52,382 nucleotides of DNA from an uncultured Bacteroidota bacterium (GCA_903905445.1 CAIVGO010000206.1:1-52382), one strand, 5' to 3'; shown: positions 9,095 through 18,279, counted from the first letter of the stretch. Notes: generated by a model not told the origin, from the letters alone. Numbers and translations are program-made.

Positions 9095-10462
9095 TTATTG
9101 AGGCTGGCCCAATTGGATGCCCTGTGTAGAGCGACCCTGAATACGTCCTGATTTGATCAGGCCATCGTATTTTTGTGTCAGCAGATAACTTTCAACTACT
9201 TGCAAAGTATCCAAAGCAACACCCACCATGATGAGTAGGGTAGTGCCACCAAAGAACAGCGCAAACTGCTGGTTAATCCCCAAGGTTGCTGCAATAGAAG
9301 GCAAAATACCAATCAAACCAAGGAATATCGCGCCAGGGAGTGTAATCCGCGTCATGATATTATCAATGTAATCGGCGGTTGCTTCTCCTGGTTTAACACC
9401 TGGGATAAAGGCGTTGCTACGCTTCAAATATTCTGAGTAGTTGGTTGGGCTGATCATCAAAGCTGTGTACACATAAGTGAAAATCACAACTAAAAGGAAA
9501 AACACAACGTTATAGCCTAAAGAATAAATGTCGTTAAAGGCATGTAAACGGCCTGTCATTTGACCTTTATTTCCAGAAAAATATTGAATCGCGGTTGCTG
9601 GAAGGAACATCAATGCTTGTGCAAAGATGATGGGCATTACACCGGCAGAGTTCACTTTAAGCGGAATATAATCCCTTGCACTTGCACTTGGCATGGTACT
9701 GCCAGATCGGCCAACCATCCGTTTTGCAAACTGAATTGGAATCCGACGAACGCCTTGGATTACCAGGATCGTAGCCAACACAATCACAAAGAACAGTGCC
9801 AATTCTACAAAGAACAACAGCAATTTGTTGTCACCGAATAATTTCTGGAATTCGAAGATGAATGCTTGTGGCAAACGTGCGATGATACCGGCCTGGATGA
9901 TCAAGGATGTACCGTTACCAATACCTTTATCCGTGATACGTTCACCCAGCCACATACAAAAGATCGTACCTGCGGTAAGAATGATGATGTTTGAGAACCA
10001 AAATAATCCGTCAGGGATGTTTGGTGAAACTGCACCAGGAATGCTGCGAATTAATTGAAGGTAACCACCACCTTGTACGAGTGCAATTGCTACCGTAAGT
10101 AAACGTGTTACCTGGTTGAGGCGTTTGCGACCACTTTCACCTTCTTTTGATTGGAGGCGTTGAAAGTAAGGAACCGCGAATCCAAGCAACTGAACAATGA
10201 TGGATGCCGTAATATAAGGCATTACGCCTAAAGCAAAAATGGCTGCATTGTCGAATGCGCCACCAGTAAATACATTGATAAGACCCAACAAGTCGTTCGC
10301 GCTACGGCTTTGGCTATAGCGGTCGAGTGCAATCGGGTTTACACCTGGAAGTACCACAAATGTACCTACGCGGTAAATGAGCAACAACGCAAGGGTAAAC
10401 AGAATGCGTTGACGGAGTTCTTTGATACTCCAAATATTTCTGATAACTGAAAGCAGCTTCAT
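9095..10462 (-). CDS. secY: Protein translocase subunit SecY
   Basis: A 455-residue integral membrane channel protein of the Sec translocon with about ten transmembrane helices. Diagnostic segments include the first helix LLLIYRVGTFVVLPGVNP, ALGVMPYITASIIVQLL, the cytoplasmic loop RIPIQFAKRMVGR and the C-terminal IMVGVALDTLQVVESYLL. It starts 15 bases after rplO, so translation of the two is probably linked. SecE and SecG are not in the window. Confidence 0.97.
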   Translation of the reverse strand: MKLLSVIRNIWSIKELRQRILFTLALLLIYRVGTFVVLPGVNPIALDRYSQSRSANDLLGLINVFTGGAFDNAAIFALGVMPYITASIIVQLLGFAVPYFQRLQSKEGESGRKRLNQVTRLLTVAIALVQGGGYLQLIRSIPGAVSPNIPDGLFWFSNIIILTAGTIFCMWLGERITDKGIGNGTSLIIQAGIIARLPQAFIFEFQKLFGDNKLLLFFVELALFFVIVLATILVIQGVRRIPIQFAKRMVGRSGSTMPSASARDYIPLKVNSAGVMPIIFAQALMFLPATAIQYFSGNKGQMTGRLHAFNDIYSLGYNVVFFLLVVIFTYVYTALMISPTNYSEYLKRSNAFIPGVKPGEATADYIDNIMTRITLPGAIFLGLIGILPSIAATLGINQQFALFFGGTTLLIMVGVALDTLQVVESYLLTQKYDGLIKSGRIQGRSTQGIQLGQPQ

Positions 10463-10477
10463 GCCTGCAACGTATGT

Positions 10478-10924
10478 TTAGACGGTTTGAACAGTTCCAC
10501 CAAGCGCTTCAATCGCTGTTTTGGCAGAAGCAGAAATTGCATGTACGGTAATATCCACTTTGGTTTCCAATTTACCATTACCCAGCACTTTAATTTGCTC
10601 GGAGGCTTTTGCAACACCAGCAGCAACTAAAGCCGGTACATCGAATGTGGTTAAACCTGTTTTCTGTATGAGTGCTTCCAGTGCAGACAAATTGAGGGGG
10701 ATAAATTCCACTCGGTTGACGTTTTGGAAACCACGTTTTGGCAAACGACGCTGCATCGGTGTTTGACCACCTTCAAAGTGACGTTTTTCTTTCGAACCAC
10801 TGCGCGCTTTATCACCTTTGTGACCGCGTGTAGAAGTTCCACCGTGGCCAGAACCTGTACCACGACCAATGCGTTTACGCGTTTTTACAGAACCCTGTGC
10901 TGGACGTAGATTATTGAGCTCCAT
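10478..10924 (-). CDS. rplO: 50S ribosomal protein L15
   Basis: A 148-residue late-assembly protein. The N-terminal glycine/arginine-rich extension that threads into 23S rRNA is clear (KTRKRIGRGTGSGHGGTSTR, then KGDKARSG), followed by FEGGQTPMQRRLPKRGF, a family hallmark. It lies between rpmD and secY. The 138-base spacer before it contains a stable hairpin. Confidence 0.97.
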   Translation of the reverse strand: MELNNLRPAQGSVKTRKRIGRGTGSGHGGTSTRGHKGDKARSGSKEKRHFEGGQTPMQRRLPKRGFQNVNRVEFIPLNLSALEALIQKTGLTTFDVPALVAAGVAKASEQIKVLGNGKLETKVDITVHAISASAKTAIEALGGTVQTV

Positions 10925-11003
10925 TGCTGTATTTGTTCGATATTGCGTTAGTAAATTTTTGATTGCCGGATTTACCGGATTTACGCCTGCTTATTTCGTT
11001 ATG

Positions 11004-11035
11004 AAAACCTGTAAAGGGCGAACCCCACAGGTTTT
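11004..11035 (-). repeat. Hairpin in the rpmD-rplO spacer
   Basis: Perfect 9-bp arms AAAACCTGT (11004-11012) and ACAGGTTTT (11027-11035) enclose GGG-CGAA-CCC, giving an extended stem with a tetraloop. On the minus strand the 3' arm ends in TTTT, so it may act as a weak terminator or an RNA-stability structure. A tandem CCGGATTTA pair lies just beside it (about 10972-10983). Confidence 0.55.
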
Positions 11036-11062
11036 GACAAAATCTTTGGCGTTGTTTTCAGA

Positions 11063-11242
11063 TTAAATATTTTCAACCTGAACAAGATGGTCAACCACCC
11101 GCAACATACCACTTAATTGTGGTGTAGCTTCGTGTTCTACCATTTGGTTTATTTTACGAAATCCCAAAGCCTTCAAGGTATCCTTTTGGCGTTTGCTTTT
11201 GTCGATCGGGCTTTTTACAAGCGTAATTTTTACCTTACCCAT
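11063..11242 (-). CDS. rpmD: 50S ribosomal protein L30
   Basis: 59 residues, read from ATG 11242-11240 to TAA 11065-11063. It begins MGKVKITLVKSPIDKSKRQK, followed by DTLKALGFRKINQMVEHEAT and a C-terminal SGMLRVVDHLVQVENI, matching bacterial L30 along its whole length. It lies between rpsE and rplO as expected in the spc region. Confidence 0.95.
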   Translation of the reverse strand: MGKVKITLVKSPIDKSKRQKDTLKALGFRKINQMVEHEATPQLSGMLRVVDHLVQVENI

Positions 11243-11304
11243 TGTTATGGAGTGCTTTATGGTTTTTCAAATCTTGCGGAATGAAACACCAGGCTAAAGT
11301 TGAA

Positions 11305-11832
11305 TTATCCGTTGAACAGTTTTTCAAGTGAAATGCCACGTTGACGGGCAATTTCAACTGGGCTGCGGAGACTTGCCAAAGCAGCAATTGTTGCTTTCAC
11401 AATGTTGTGCGGATTGGAAGAACCTTGCGATTTAGCCAAAACATCATGCACACCAGCCATTTCCAGCACAGCACGCATTGCACCACCCGCGATTACACCT
11501 GTACCGTTGGATGCAGGTTTGATCAATACGCGACCTGCATCAAATTTGCCGTGGGCCTCATGCGGAATCGTACCGTTCAAAATTGGCACTTTAATCAGGT
11601 TCTTCTCAGCGTCTTTAACCGCCTTTTGTATTGCTTCGGAAACCTCCCGTGCTTTACCAAGTCCTTGACCGATTGTGCCTTTACCGTCGCCTACTACTAC
11701 AACTGCAGCAAAGCTAAATGTACGGCCACCTTTTGTAACTTTCGCTACACGGTTGAGCGCTACCAGTTTTTCTTTGAGACCCGAATCTTCTGAAGTGCGG
11801 GAATTATCTCTGTCTCTTTCTTGCTTAGCCAT
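11305..11832 (-). CDS. rpsE: 30S ribosomal protein S5
   Basis: A 175-residue protein important for decoding accuracy and mRNA unwinding at the entry site. The N-terminal double-stranded RNA-binding domain shows [20 protein letters not shown] and [17 protein letters not shown]; the C-terminal half shows [20 protein letters not shown] and [14 protein letters not shown]. It begins with about 20 charged residues ([15 protein letters not shown]) not found in short homologues. It lies between rplR and rpmD. Confidence 0.97.
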   Translation of the reverse strand: MAKQERDRDNSRTSEDSGLKEKLVALNRVAKVTKGGRTFSFAAVVVVGDGKGTIGQGLGKAREVSEAIQKAVKDAEKNLIKVPILNGTIPHEAHGKFDAGRVLIKPASNGTGVIAGGAMRAVLEMAGVHDVLAKSQGSSNPHNIVKATIAALASLRSPVEIARQRGISLEKLFNG

Positions 11833-11918
11833 TACATTTAGCTAATTTGAATGAAATTATGAATGCTTGGCTAGGTTTACAATGAATGTCATTTGCCTTC
11901 GCCATCACTTTAGATTTG

Positions 11919-12266
11919 TTAGAACTGAAGACCGCCTTCGCGTGCTCCATCGGCTACTGCCTTAACACGACCGTGGTACAAGTAGCCACCGCGGTCAAAT
12001 TTTACGTCAACAATTCCGGCGCTTTTTGCTTTTTCAGCCACTAATTTGCCTACTGCAACAGCCTGGTCAATTTTTGAACCTTCGATTGTTGTTTCGTGCG
12101 AACTTGCTGCAACCAGTGTGTGTCCTTTCAAATCATCAATAATTTGACAATAGATTGATTTGTTTGAACGGTAAACACACAGACGAGGCCGATCAGGCGT
12201 ACCGCTTACTTTCTTGCGGACGCGCAAATGAATGCGCCGACGGCTTTGTTGTTTTGTACGTTTCAT
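11919..12266 (-). CDS. rplR: 50S ribosomal protein L18
   Basis: A 115-residue 5S rRNA-binding protein. Diagnostic parts are [35 protein letters not shown] and the C-terminal [20 protein letters not shown] with GGLQF. It follows rplF after a 120-base spacer that holds a terminator-like hairpin, so its transcription may be reduced relative to genes ahead of it. Confidence 0.97.
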   Translation of the reverse strand: MKRTKQQSRRRIHLRVRKKVSGTPDRPRLCVYRSNKSIYCQIIDDLKGHTLVAASSHETTIEGSKIDQAVAVGKLVAEKAKSAGIVDVKFDRGGYLYHGRVKAVADGAREGGLQF

Positions 12267-12318
12267 TGTTACGCTATTTTAATGATTCCGATTTCCGACC
12301 GGAATCCGAATGATTGTA

Positions 12319-12373
12319 TTAAAAAGGTGTTCAACAAGCAATTCCGAAAAAATAGAAAACGTGTTGAACACCT
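12319..12373 (-). terminator. Terminator-like hairpin inside the spc region, between rplF and rplR
   Basis: Perfect 12-bp arms AGGTGTTCAACA (12325-12336) and TGTTGAACACCT (12362-12373). On the minus strand the second arm runs directly into TTTTT AATAC, the layout of a Rho-independent terminator or attenuator with a 25-base loop. A second, smaller inverted repeat follows (GATTCCG at 12284-12290 with CGGAATC at 12300-12306). Both lie within the 120-base spacer. Confidence 0.7.
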
Positions 12374-12386
12374 GATATATGGTGGA

Positions 12387-12947
12387 TTATTTTTTACCAC
12401 CAGCAGTTTTACCTGCTTTACGACGAATAACTTCGCCTTTGAATTTGATACCTTTTCCTTTGTAAGGCTCTGGCTTACGGAAGGCTCGAATTTTGGCGCA
12501 TACCTGGCCAAGTAATTCTTTATCAATGCCTTCCAACTTAATCATCGGTGGAGAACCTTTTTCCATCGCAGTAGTTACTTTCAACTCGCTGGGGATAGAG
12601 AAGATTACTGGGTGCGAATAACCAAGGGTAAATGTTACCATATTACCTTGATTTTCAACACGATAACCTACACCAATGATTTCCATTTCGCGTGTATAGC
12701 CCTCGCTTACGCCAACAACCATGTTGTTAAGCAGTGCGCGGTACAGACCGTGCATCGCTCTATGGCGTTTTTGGTCGGTAGGACGGTTTACCTGTACTAC
12801 GCCATTATCAATGGCGATAGAGATATCGGCGTCCACTTTTTGAGAAAGTGAGCCTTTTGGTCCTTTTACAGTAACCGTATTATCAGGGGCTACCGAAATT
12901 TCAACCTTGGCCGGAAGTGTAATCGGCAATTTACCAATACGTGACAT
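12387..12947 (-). CDS. rplF: 50S ribosomal protein L6
   Basis: A 186-residue protein near the factor-binding site, with two similar halves. It starts MSRIGKLPITLPAKVEISVA; HRAMHGLYRALLNNMVVGVS marks the end of the first half, and EGIDKELLGQVCAKIRAFRK with EPYKGKGIKFKGE marks the second. The C-terminus is basic (IRRKAGKTAGGKK). It lies 33 bases after rpsH; a terminator-like hairpin follows its stop codon. Confidence 0.97.
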   Translation of the reverse strand: MSRIGKLPITLPAKVEISVAPDNTVTVKGPKGSLSQKVDADISIAIDNGVVQVNRPTDQKRHRAMHGLYRALLNNMVVGVSEGYTREMEIIGVGYRVENQGNMVTFTLGYSHPVIFSIPSELKVTTAMEKGSPPMIKLEGIDKELLGQVCAKIRAFRKPEPYKGKGIKFKGEVIRRKAGKTAGGKK

Positions 12948-12980
12948 ATTCCTTACTCAGTTAAGAGTGATGAGTTTAAA

Positions 12981-13391
12981 TTAGCAAATGTAGCAAAGCA
13001 ATTCTCCGCCTACATTTTTTTCGCGTGCTTGTTTGTCGGTTAATACCCCTTTCGAAGTAGAAACGATCATTGTACCAAGCCCGTTGATAATGCGGGGAAT
13101 ATCGCCAGATCCTGAAAACTTCCGCAGTCCTGGACGACTCACACGCACCAATTCCCGAATAATCGGTTTTTTGGTTGTTGGGTCGTATTTCAAAGCGATT
13201 TTGATCAAACCTTGCTTGTGTTCATCCGATTTTTCCTCGAATGTATATTTCAGAATGTAACCCTGATCATACAAGATTTCAGTGATGGACTTCTTTATGT
13301 TGGAAGCCGGAATCTCGACGATGCGATGTCCCGCCATCTGTGCATTGCGGATGCGGGTCAAATAATCTGCTATCGGGTCAGTGACTTGCAT
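12981..13391 (-). CDS. rpsH: 30S ribosomal protein S8
   Basis: A 136-residue primary binder of the central domain of 16S rRNA. Diagnostic parts are [19 protein letters not shown] at the start, [12 protein letters not shown] in the middle and the C-terminal [20 protein letters not shown] with GGELLCYIC. In E. coli S8 is the repressor of the spc operon; no copy of that target was identified here. It lies between rpsN and rplF. Confidence 0.97.
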   Translation of the reverse strand: MQVTDPIADYLTRIRNAQMAGHRIVEIPASNIKKSITEILYDQGYILKYTFEEKSDEHKQGLIKIALKYDPTTKKPIIRELVRVSRPGLRKFSGSGDIPRIINGLGTMIVSTSKGVLTDKQAREKNVGGELLCYIC

Positions 13392-13463
13392 TTTATTGAA
13401 TATTGATTGTTGTCGGTTGTTCGATGCACATCCTTTTTACGGGACTAGCGCGCAACGAAAGAA

Positions 13464-13733
13464 TTACCATGAAGCCTTTGTAACACCTGGAATTTTTCCA
13501 TCGAGTGCCATTTGGCGGAATTTTACGCGGCAGATTCCGAACTTGCGCATATAACCTTTTGGTCGGCCGGTAAGCAGGCAGCGGTTATGCAGGCGAATTG
13601 GGTTTGCGTTGCGTGGAAGTTTGTCCAGTGCATCATAATCACCGGCTTCCTTTAACTTTTTGCGAAGTTCAGCATACTTTGCTACAACACGCTCCCGTTT
13701 TAGTCCACGGGCAATGACTGATTTCTTTGCCAT
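13464..13733 (-). CDS. rpsN: 30S ribosomal protein S14, long zinc-free form
   Basis: 89 residues, the long C-minus type. The C-terminal half reads [20 protein letters not shown] followed by [20 protein letters not shown]; the paired CxxC motifs of the 61-residue zinc form are missing. It lies between rplE and rpsH, 34 bases after the former. This is the usual state in Bacteroidota. Confidence 0.97.
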   Translation of the reverse strand: MAKKSVIARGLKRERVVAKYAELRKKLKEAGDYDALDKLPRNANPIRLHNRCLLTGRPKGYMRKFGICRVKFRQMALDGKIPGVTKASW

Positions 13734-13766
13734 CTTGCGCTATATTTTATTGAAAATGAGCGTCAA

Positions 13767-14315
13767 TTATTTTTTGAACGGAATACCGATTTCTTTCAGC
13801 AGCGCGAAGGCTTCTGCATCCGTTTGGGCTGTGGTCACCATAGTGATGTCCATACCCATAATTTTGTTTACTTTTTCGATATCAATCTCCGGGAAGATGA
13901 TTTGTTCGGTGATACCCATGGTATAGTTACCACGACCATCAAACGATTTATCATTTACACCGCGGAAGTCACGTACACGTGGTAGTGAAATGGAGATCAA
14001 ACGATCTAAAAATTCCCACATCCGTTCGCCGCGCAGTGTTACTCGTACACCGATTGGCATACCTTCACGGAGTTTGAAGTTAGAAACCGACGTTTTAGCA
14101 CGGGTTGGAACCGCTTTCTGACCTACGATTGTGGTAAGGTCATTTGCTGCTACGTCGATCAATTTCTTGTCGCCAGAAGCATCGCCGATACCTTGGTTGA
14201 TGCAAATTTTCACCAAGCGGGGTACCTGCATAACAGAAGAGTAGCTGAACTGCGACATGAGCGCAGGGACTACATCCTGTTGATATTTTGTTTTAAGACG
14301 TGCTGTGTATTTCAT
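13767..14315 (-). CDS. rplE: 50S ribosomal protein L5
   Basis: A 182-residue protein that binds 5S rRNA and contacts the P-site tRNA. Diagnostic parts are [58 protein letters not shown] and the C-terminal [23 protein letters not shown] 14315 is chosen; a GTG codon immediately before it (14318-14316) abuts the rplX stop codon and is an alternative start. Confidence 0.97.
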   Translation of the reverse strand: MKYTARLKTKYQQDVVPALMSQFSYSSVMQVPRLVKICINQGIGDASGDKKLIDVAANDLTTIVGQKAVPTRAKTSVSNFKLREGMPIGVRVTLRGERMWEFLDRLISISLPRVRDFRGVNDKSFDGRGNYTMGITEQIIFPEIDIEKVNKIMGMDITMVTTAQTDAEAFALLKEIGIPFKK

Positions 14316-14318
14316 CAC

Positions 14319-14660
14319 TTATATGATGTTTCCAGTTTTTTTAGAATAGCGAACACTTACGCCGTTCTCAATTTTACGGCCAACTCGCGTTGCTTCACCC
14401 GTTTGCGGATCAACCACCAACAGATTAGAGATATGTAGTGGAGCAGGCATATCCTGAATACCACCTTCTTCCGTCTGAGAGGCTTTCACGTGTTTCTTAA
14501 CAATATTGAGGCCATCTACGATTGCGCGCAATTTGTCTGGGAACACCTGAAGAACTTCACCGGTTTTGCCTTTGTCGTCGCCGGCAATAACCATTACTTT
14601 ATCTCCTTTGCGGATATGAAGCTTTTGCGTGAAGCGTTTGGACTTATTATTCGTTGCCAT
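14319..14660 (-). CDS. rplX: 50S ribosomal protein L24
   Basis: A 113-residue assembly-initiator protein bound near the 5' end of 23S rRNA. The KOW motif is clear (GDKVMVIAGDDKGKTGEVLQ, residues about 20-40), followed by GLNIVKKHVK and a C-terminal DPQTGEATRVGRK. ATG 14660 (MATNNKSKRFTQKLHIRKGD) is preferred over a TTG codon further upstream. Its stop codon touches the rplE start region, so translation of the pair is probably coupled. Confidence 0.96.
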   Translation of the reverse strand: MATNNKSKRFTQKLHIRKGDKVMVIAGDDKGKTGEVLQVFPDKLRAIVDGLNIVKKHVKASQTEEGGIQDMPAPLHISNLLVVDPQTGEATRVGRKIENGVSVRYSKKTGNII

Positions 14661-14748
14661 TGTTAATATTGATAATTTGATCGCGCTTTGCAATGCACTC
14701 AGATTGAGTTATTTGCATGGTTTGACCGAAATTAATAGATGCTCAGGT

Positions 14749-15114
14749 TTAGAGTACTTCAGGCGCAAGAGAAACAATACGCATGTAGTCTTTATCGCGC
14801 AATTCGCGTGCAACCGGTCCGAAGATACGAGATCCACGTGGTTCGTCCGAAGCGTTCAGCAGTACTACTGCGTTGTCGTCGAAGCGAATGTATGAACCGT
14901 CTTTCCGACGAATTTCTTTGCGTGTGCGAACAATTACGGCTTTGCTAACGGTACCTTTTTTAATACCGCCTGGAGAAGCGTCTTTAACGGTTACGACAAT
15001 TTTGTCACCGATGCCAGCGTAACGCTGACGAGTGCTACCCAGTACTCGGATACAGAGTACTTCTTTTGCGCCGGAATTGTCGGCCACATTCAAACGAGAC
15101 TCTTGCTGAATCAT
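14749..15114 (-). CDS. rplN: 50S ribosomal protein L14
   Basis: A 121-residue protein at the subunit interface. It starts [20 protein letters not shown] and contains [19 protein letters not shown] and [20 protein letters not shown], all family hallmarks, ending in [10 protein letters not shown]. It lies between rpsQ and rplX. Confidence 0.97.
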   Translation of the reverse strand: MIQQESRLNVADNSGAKEVLCIRVLGSTRQRYAGIGDKIVVTVKDASPGGIKKGTVSKAVIVRTRKEIRRKDGSYIRFDDNAVVLLNASDEPRGSRIFGPVARELRDKDYMRIVSLAPEVL

Positions 15115-15202
15115 GACTCTTTTTTATTTTTCAGTGAACGGTTGACAGACGCACGGACTTTCCATGTCGACCCAAGGCCGTCTTACCGATAGTTTTTATT
15201 GA

Positions 15203-15466
15203 TTACTTCGCTCGTTCTAGGATTTCCACCAAACGCCAGCGTTTCATTTTGCTGAGTGGGCGTGTTTCCATAATACGAACCAAATCACCTGGATTACAGG
15301 TATTTTCTTCATCATGTGCGAAGAACTTGTTCGAACGCTTTACGAATTTACCGTAAATTGGGTGCATCAAACGGCGCTCAACCTGTACCGAGATGGTTTT
15401 GTCCATTTTATTGGATACCACCACACCGGTTTTTGTTTTGCGAAGATTTCTTACTAAAGTTTCCAT
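15203..15466 (-). CDS. rpsQ: 30S ribosomal protein S17
   Basis: An 87-residue OB-fold protein binding 16S rRNA helices 7 and 11. Diagnostic parts are [39 protein letters not shown] and [20 protein letters not shown]. It lies between rpmC and rplN. Confidence 0.97.
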   Translation of the reverse strand: METLVRNLRKTKTGVVVSNKMDKTISVQVERRLMHPIYGKFVKRSNKFFAHDEENTCNPGDLVRIMETRPLSKMKRWRLVEILERAK

Positions 15467-15560
15467 CTACTCTATTAGATGTGATAATGTGTCGAATTGA
15501 ATTGATTGACAATTGATTTCAAAAGTTTCTTGCCGAGATGACATTAGACTGGATCATCAA

Positions 15561-15821
15561 TTATTTTTGGCGGCTACGGCGTGCGCGCAATTTGGACCGC
15601 AATTCCAACTGTGCAGGAGTAAAGCCAGAAACTTCGCGTGCGCGCATTTCTGTGTTAATCCGTGCAATATTGCGGCGCAATTCGCGGATTTCCATCGGAT
15701 TGCCGAGGCCTCTCACCGCATGGTCGAATTTCATTTGCTGAAGTTCCAGTTCCAGGCTGTTGATGTTGGACACCAGATCCGCATCTGTCATTTCAGCAAC
15801 GTTTAATTTTTCCTTTGCCAT
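15561..15821 (-). CDS. rpmC: 50S ribosomal protein L29
   Basis: An 86-residue alpha-helical protein near the exit tunnel. The family core is LVSNINSLELELQQMKFDHA and GNPMEIRELRRNIARINTEM. A C-terminal stretch of about 20 residues (FTPAQLELRSKLRARRSRQK) makes it longer than the usual 63-70. It lies between rplP and rpsQ. Confidence 0.95.
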   Translation of the reverse strand: MAKEKLNVAEMTDADLVSNINSLELELQQMKFDHAVRGLGNPMEIRELRRNIARINTEMRAREVSGFTPAQLELRSKLRARRSRQK

Positions 15822-15847
15822 TTTACCTTATTGTGATAATTTGTCAA

Positions 15848-15892
15848 TTTAATGGTTGAATTTCAATCGTTTGTTTAAAACCAACCATTAAA
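15848..15892 (-). repeat. Inverted repeat in the rplP-rpmC spacer
   Basis: Perfect 11-bp arms TTTAATGGTTG (15848-15858) and CAACCATTAAA (15882-15892) separated by 23 bases. AT-rich, without a clear T-run on the minus strand; a possible RNA hairpin. Confidence 0.5.
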
Positions 15893-15908
15893 ATTCCTGA
15901 ATTTCTGT

Positions 15909-16328
15909 TTATCCTTCGTAATCGTACCGTGTAACGGCTTTACAAAGAATTGGAAGTTTTTGTGCTGCGAGTCGGAGGGATTCGTAAGCGAGTTCTTCGC
16001 TAACACCTTCGATTTCGAACAAAATTCGTCCTGGTTGTACTTCGGCTACATAGTGGTCGACTGCACCTTTACCTTTACCCATCCGTACCTCAGCCGGTTT
16101 GGAAGTAAGGGGTTTGTCGGGGAAAATGCGAATCCACACTTTACCTTCCCTCTTCATGTTACGCGTCAGCGCAATACGTGCCGACTCAATTTGTCGGCTT
16201 GTGATGCGGCTGAATTCCATTGCTTTCAAAGCAAAAGAGCCGAAGGAGATGGAACTACCTTTGTAAGCAAGGCCGCGATTACGTCCCTTATGCTGTTTGC
16301 GATATTTCGTACGTCTTGGCTGAAGCAT
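15909..16328 (-). CDS. rplP: 50S ribosomal protein L16
   Basis: A 139-residue protein that organises the A-site and factor region. It starts [20 protein letters not shown] and contains the family segments [20 protein letters not shown] and [11 protein letters not shown]. It follows rpsC after an unusually long 134-base spacer that contains an exact consensus promoter, so it probably starts a secondary transcription unit. Confidence 0.97.
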   Translation of the reverse strand: MLQPRRTKYRKQHKGRNRGLAYKGSSISFGSFALKAMEFSRITSRQIESARIALTRNMKREGKVWIRIFPDKPLTSKPAEVRMGKGKGAVDHYVAEVQPGRILFEIEGVSEELAYESLRLAAQKLPILCKAVTRYDYEG

Positions 16329-16400
16329 TGTGTGCTAGATTTAAAAGCCTGTCGATCAATTGTTTAAGATATTACAACGACCTTTCTTAGAAAGGGGCTG

Positions 16401-16431
16401 CAAAGGTACTACATTTCACCGATTTAACAAA
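16401..16431 (-). promoter_or_regulatory. Exact Bacteroidota-type promoter between rpsC and rplP
   Basis: On the minus strand TTTG (16431-16428), 19 bases of spacer and TACCTTTG (16408-16401) match the TTTG-N19-TAnnTTTG consensus of the primary sigma factor in every fixed position. The predicted start point would be near 16394, about 65 bases before rplP. A short palindrome CCTTTC-TTA-GAAAGG (16381-16395) lies at the start point. Confidence 0.75.
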
Positions 16432-16463
16432 GGCTTAATTTTGTACCTGGTATTGTTTTGCTA

Positions 16464-17429
16464 TTAGCGCCGTCCGCCGCCACCGCCGCCACGGTTTCCA
16501 CCGCCGCCGCTGTTGCCGCCACCACCGCGATTACCGCCGCCGCCAGTGTTGCCACCGCCGCCTCTGCGATCACCGCCGCCACCGCCGCCTCTGCGATCAC
16601 CACCACCGCCGCCTTCGCGACGATCGTTTCCACCGCGACCGCCTTCACGACGATCATTTCCACCGCGATCATTTCCACCTCTGCGATCATTTCCACCACC
16701 GCGTTCGTTTGTTCCGGTGCTACCGGTACCTTCTGCTGCTGTGAATGGGGTCAGTTCGCGTTTGGTCAGTACTTCTCCTTTAAAGAGCCATACTTTGATC
16801 CCGATTTTTCCGTAAACCGTTTGTGCTTCTACTAAAGCGTAGTCAATATCGGCACGGAATGTATGTAAAGGCGTACGGCCTTCTTTGTATTCTTCTGAAC
16901 GTGCAATTTCTGCACCACCTACACGACCGCTGATACGGATCTTGATTCCTTCACCACCTGCGCGCATTGTGCTTTGAATGGCACCTTTGATTGCACGGCG
17001 GTAATTGATACGTGCTTCGATTTGTTTAGCGATTTGTTCGCCAACAATATTGGCATCCAACTCAGGCTTACGGATCTCGAAGATGTTGATTTGAACTTCC
17101 TTACCAGTAAGGACTTTCAATTCTTCTTTGATCAGGTCAACTTCTTTACCACCTTTACCGATAATAATACCAGGACGGCTGGTGTGGATGGTAACCGTTA
17201 CACGCTTGAGCGTTCTTTCGATTGCAATACGCGCAATACCATTTTGAACCGGTTTATTTCGGTCGCGTGGATCTGCCACAGCTGTTTTAGGGCGGCGTGC
17301 ACGCAGGTAATTGCGAATTTTTTCGTCCTCCACAACCTTAAGACCATAGTCTTTGTCGGCATACCAGTTAGAGTCCCAACCGCGGATTATGCCTAAACGG
17401 TTACCAATCGGATTTGCTTTTTGACCCAT
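16464..17429 (-). CDS. rpsC: 30S ribosomal protein S3 with long Gly/Arg-rich tail
   Basis: 321 residues; the core (about 1-235) is a standard S3, which lines the mRNA entry channel: [20 protein letters not shown] at the start, a KH domain with the [14 protein letters not shown] loop at about residues 84-97 and the C-terminal domain ending [15 protein letters not shown]. After that come about 80 residues of Gly, Arg, Asn and Asp in repeats of the type [14 protein letters not shown] and GGGGNRG. Typical S3 has 210-240 residues. Such RGG-type tracts bind RNA and are disordered in other proteins. The coding DNA is a low-complexity CCGCC-type stretch (plus-strand 16465-16700). Confidence 0.96.
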   Translation of the reverse strand: MGQKANPIGNRLGIIRGWDSNWYADKDYGLKVVEDEKIRNYLRARRPKTAVADPRDRNKPVQNGIARIAIERTLKRVTVTIHTSRPGIIIGKGGKEVDLIKEELKVLTGKEVQINIFEIRKPELDANIVGEQIAKQIEARINYRRAIKGAIQSTMRAGGEGIKIRISGRVGGAEIARSEEYKEGRTPLHTFRADIDYALVEAQTVYGKIGIKVWLFKGEVLTKRELTPFTAAEGTGSTGTNERGGGNDRRGGNDRGGNDRREGGRGGNDRREGGGGGDRRGGGGGGDRRGGGGNTGGGGNRGGGGNSGGGGNRGGGGGGRR

Positions 17430-17524
17430 TGTATGATGGATGTAATAATGTGAATATTTGATAAAGGGTACTATGGCCGTTTCTGATGCGCATGCAACAG
17501 TATGGTTAAATCCCCTTTGACGTT

Positions 17525-17890
17525 TTATTGTTCTGTTTCGAGTGCGTTACGGTTGGCTACCACGAGTGTTACGTGGTTGCGACGTTTGCGCACGCGGTAA
17601 GCACGACCTTGTGGTGCTGGCAGGAAGCGATAAATAATGCTACCTGGATCCACAAAAGCAGTTTTGATGTAAAGATCATAATCATCTGCGGCACCAACCT
17701 GATCGGATTTTTGTTCCCAGTTGTTGATCGCAGAGAGTAAAAGTTTCTCCAGCCACACCGCTGCCTCTTTGTTGGTGTACTTCAGAATGCCCAAGGCATC
17801 TATTACCCGCTTACCGCGGATATTGTCCACCACCAATCGCATTTTGCGGGGCGACATCGGACAGTTACGCAATTTTGCTACTGCTTCCAT
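17525..17890 (-). CDS. rplV: 50S ribosomal protein L22
   Basis: A 121-residue protein whose hairpin loop lines the exit tunnel. Diagnostic parts are [34 protein letters not shown] and the tunnel loop [20 protein letters not shown]. It lies between rpsS and rpsC. Confidence 0.97.
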   Translation of the reverse strand: MEAVAKLRNCPMSPRKMRLVVDNIRGKRVIDALGILKYTNKEAAVWLEKLLLSAINNWEQKSDQVGAADDYDLYIKTAFVDPGSIIYRFLPAPQGRAYRVRKRRNHVTLVVANRNALETEQ

Positions 17891-17897
17891 TTTTTAA

Positions 17898-17933
17898 TCA
17901 ATGTGTTGAATGTGGTCAATGTTTTCAATGTAA
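17898..17933. repeat. Four imperfect 9-bp tandem units in the rpsS-rplV spacer
   Basis: Units TCAATGTGT, TGAATGTGG, TCAATGTTT and TCAATGTAA follow head to tail. A further pair of TTGTCACATT repeats lies nearby (17954-17980). Probably from replication slippage. Confidence 0.6.
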
Positions 17934-17978
17934 CCTTAGGACGTTAGGTCACTTTGTCACATTAATTTAATTGTCACA

Positions 17979-18245
17979 TTATTTTTTATTACCACCGTGA
18001 CCGCGGAAGTTACGCGTTGGCGAAAACTCCCCGAGCTTGTGGCCTACCATATTTTCAGTTACAAAAACTGGAACAAACGTTTTACCGTTGTGTACAGCAA
18101 TGGTTTCGCCCACCATATCGGGGAAAATCATTGAAGCACGGCTCCAGGTTTTGATGACCTGTTTTTTGTTACTCTGTTTTGCTTTGGCGATCTTTTCCAA
18201 CAATTTATGATGGATGTAAGGGCCTTTTTTTAGTGAACGCGGCAT
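17979..18245 (-). CDS. rpsS: 30S ribosomal protein S19
   Basis: An 88-residue protein of the 30S head. It starts [19 protein letters not shown] and contains [20 protein letters not shown] and [14 protein letters not shown], all standard. It lies between rplB and rplV. Confidence 0.97.
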   Translation of the reverse strand: MPRSLKKGPYIHHKLLEKIAKAKQSNKKQVIKTWSRASMIFPDMVGETIAVHNGKTFVPVFVTENMVGHKLGEFSPTRNFRGHGGNKK

Positions 18246-18255
18246 ATCCCGAATT

Positions 18256-18279
18256 GTGATATTGTGATATTAGGATATT
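18256..18279. repeat. Three 8-bp tandem units at the rplB-rpsS junction
   Basis: GTGATATT, GTGATATT and AGGATATT follow head to tail; the last unit overlaps the rplB stop codon. Confidence 0.7.

Noticed and set aside
16458-16835. Ala- and Pro-rich frames on the plus strand opposite the rpsC tail
   Set aside because: They come from the low-complexity CCGCC repeats that encode the Gly/Arg tail of S3.
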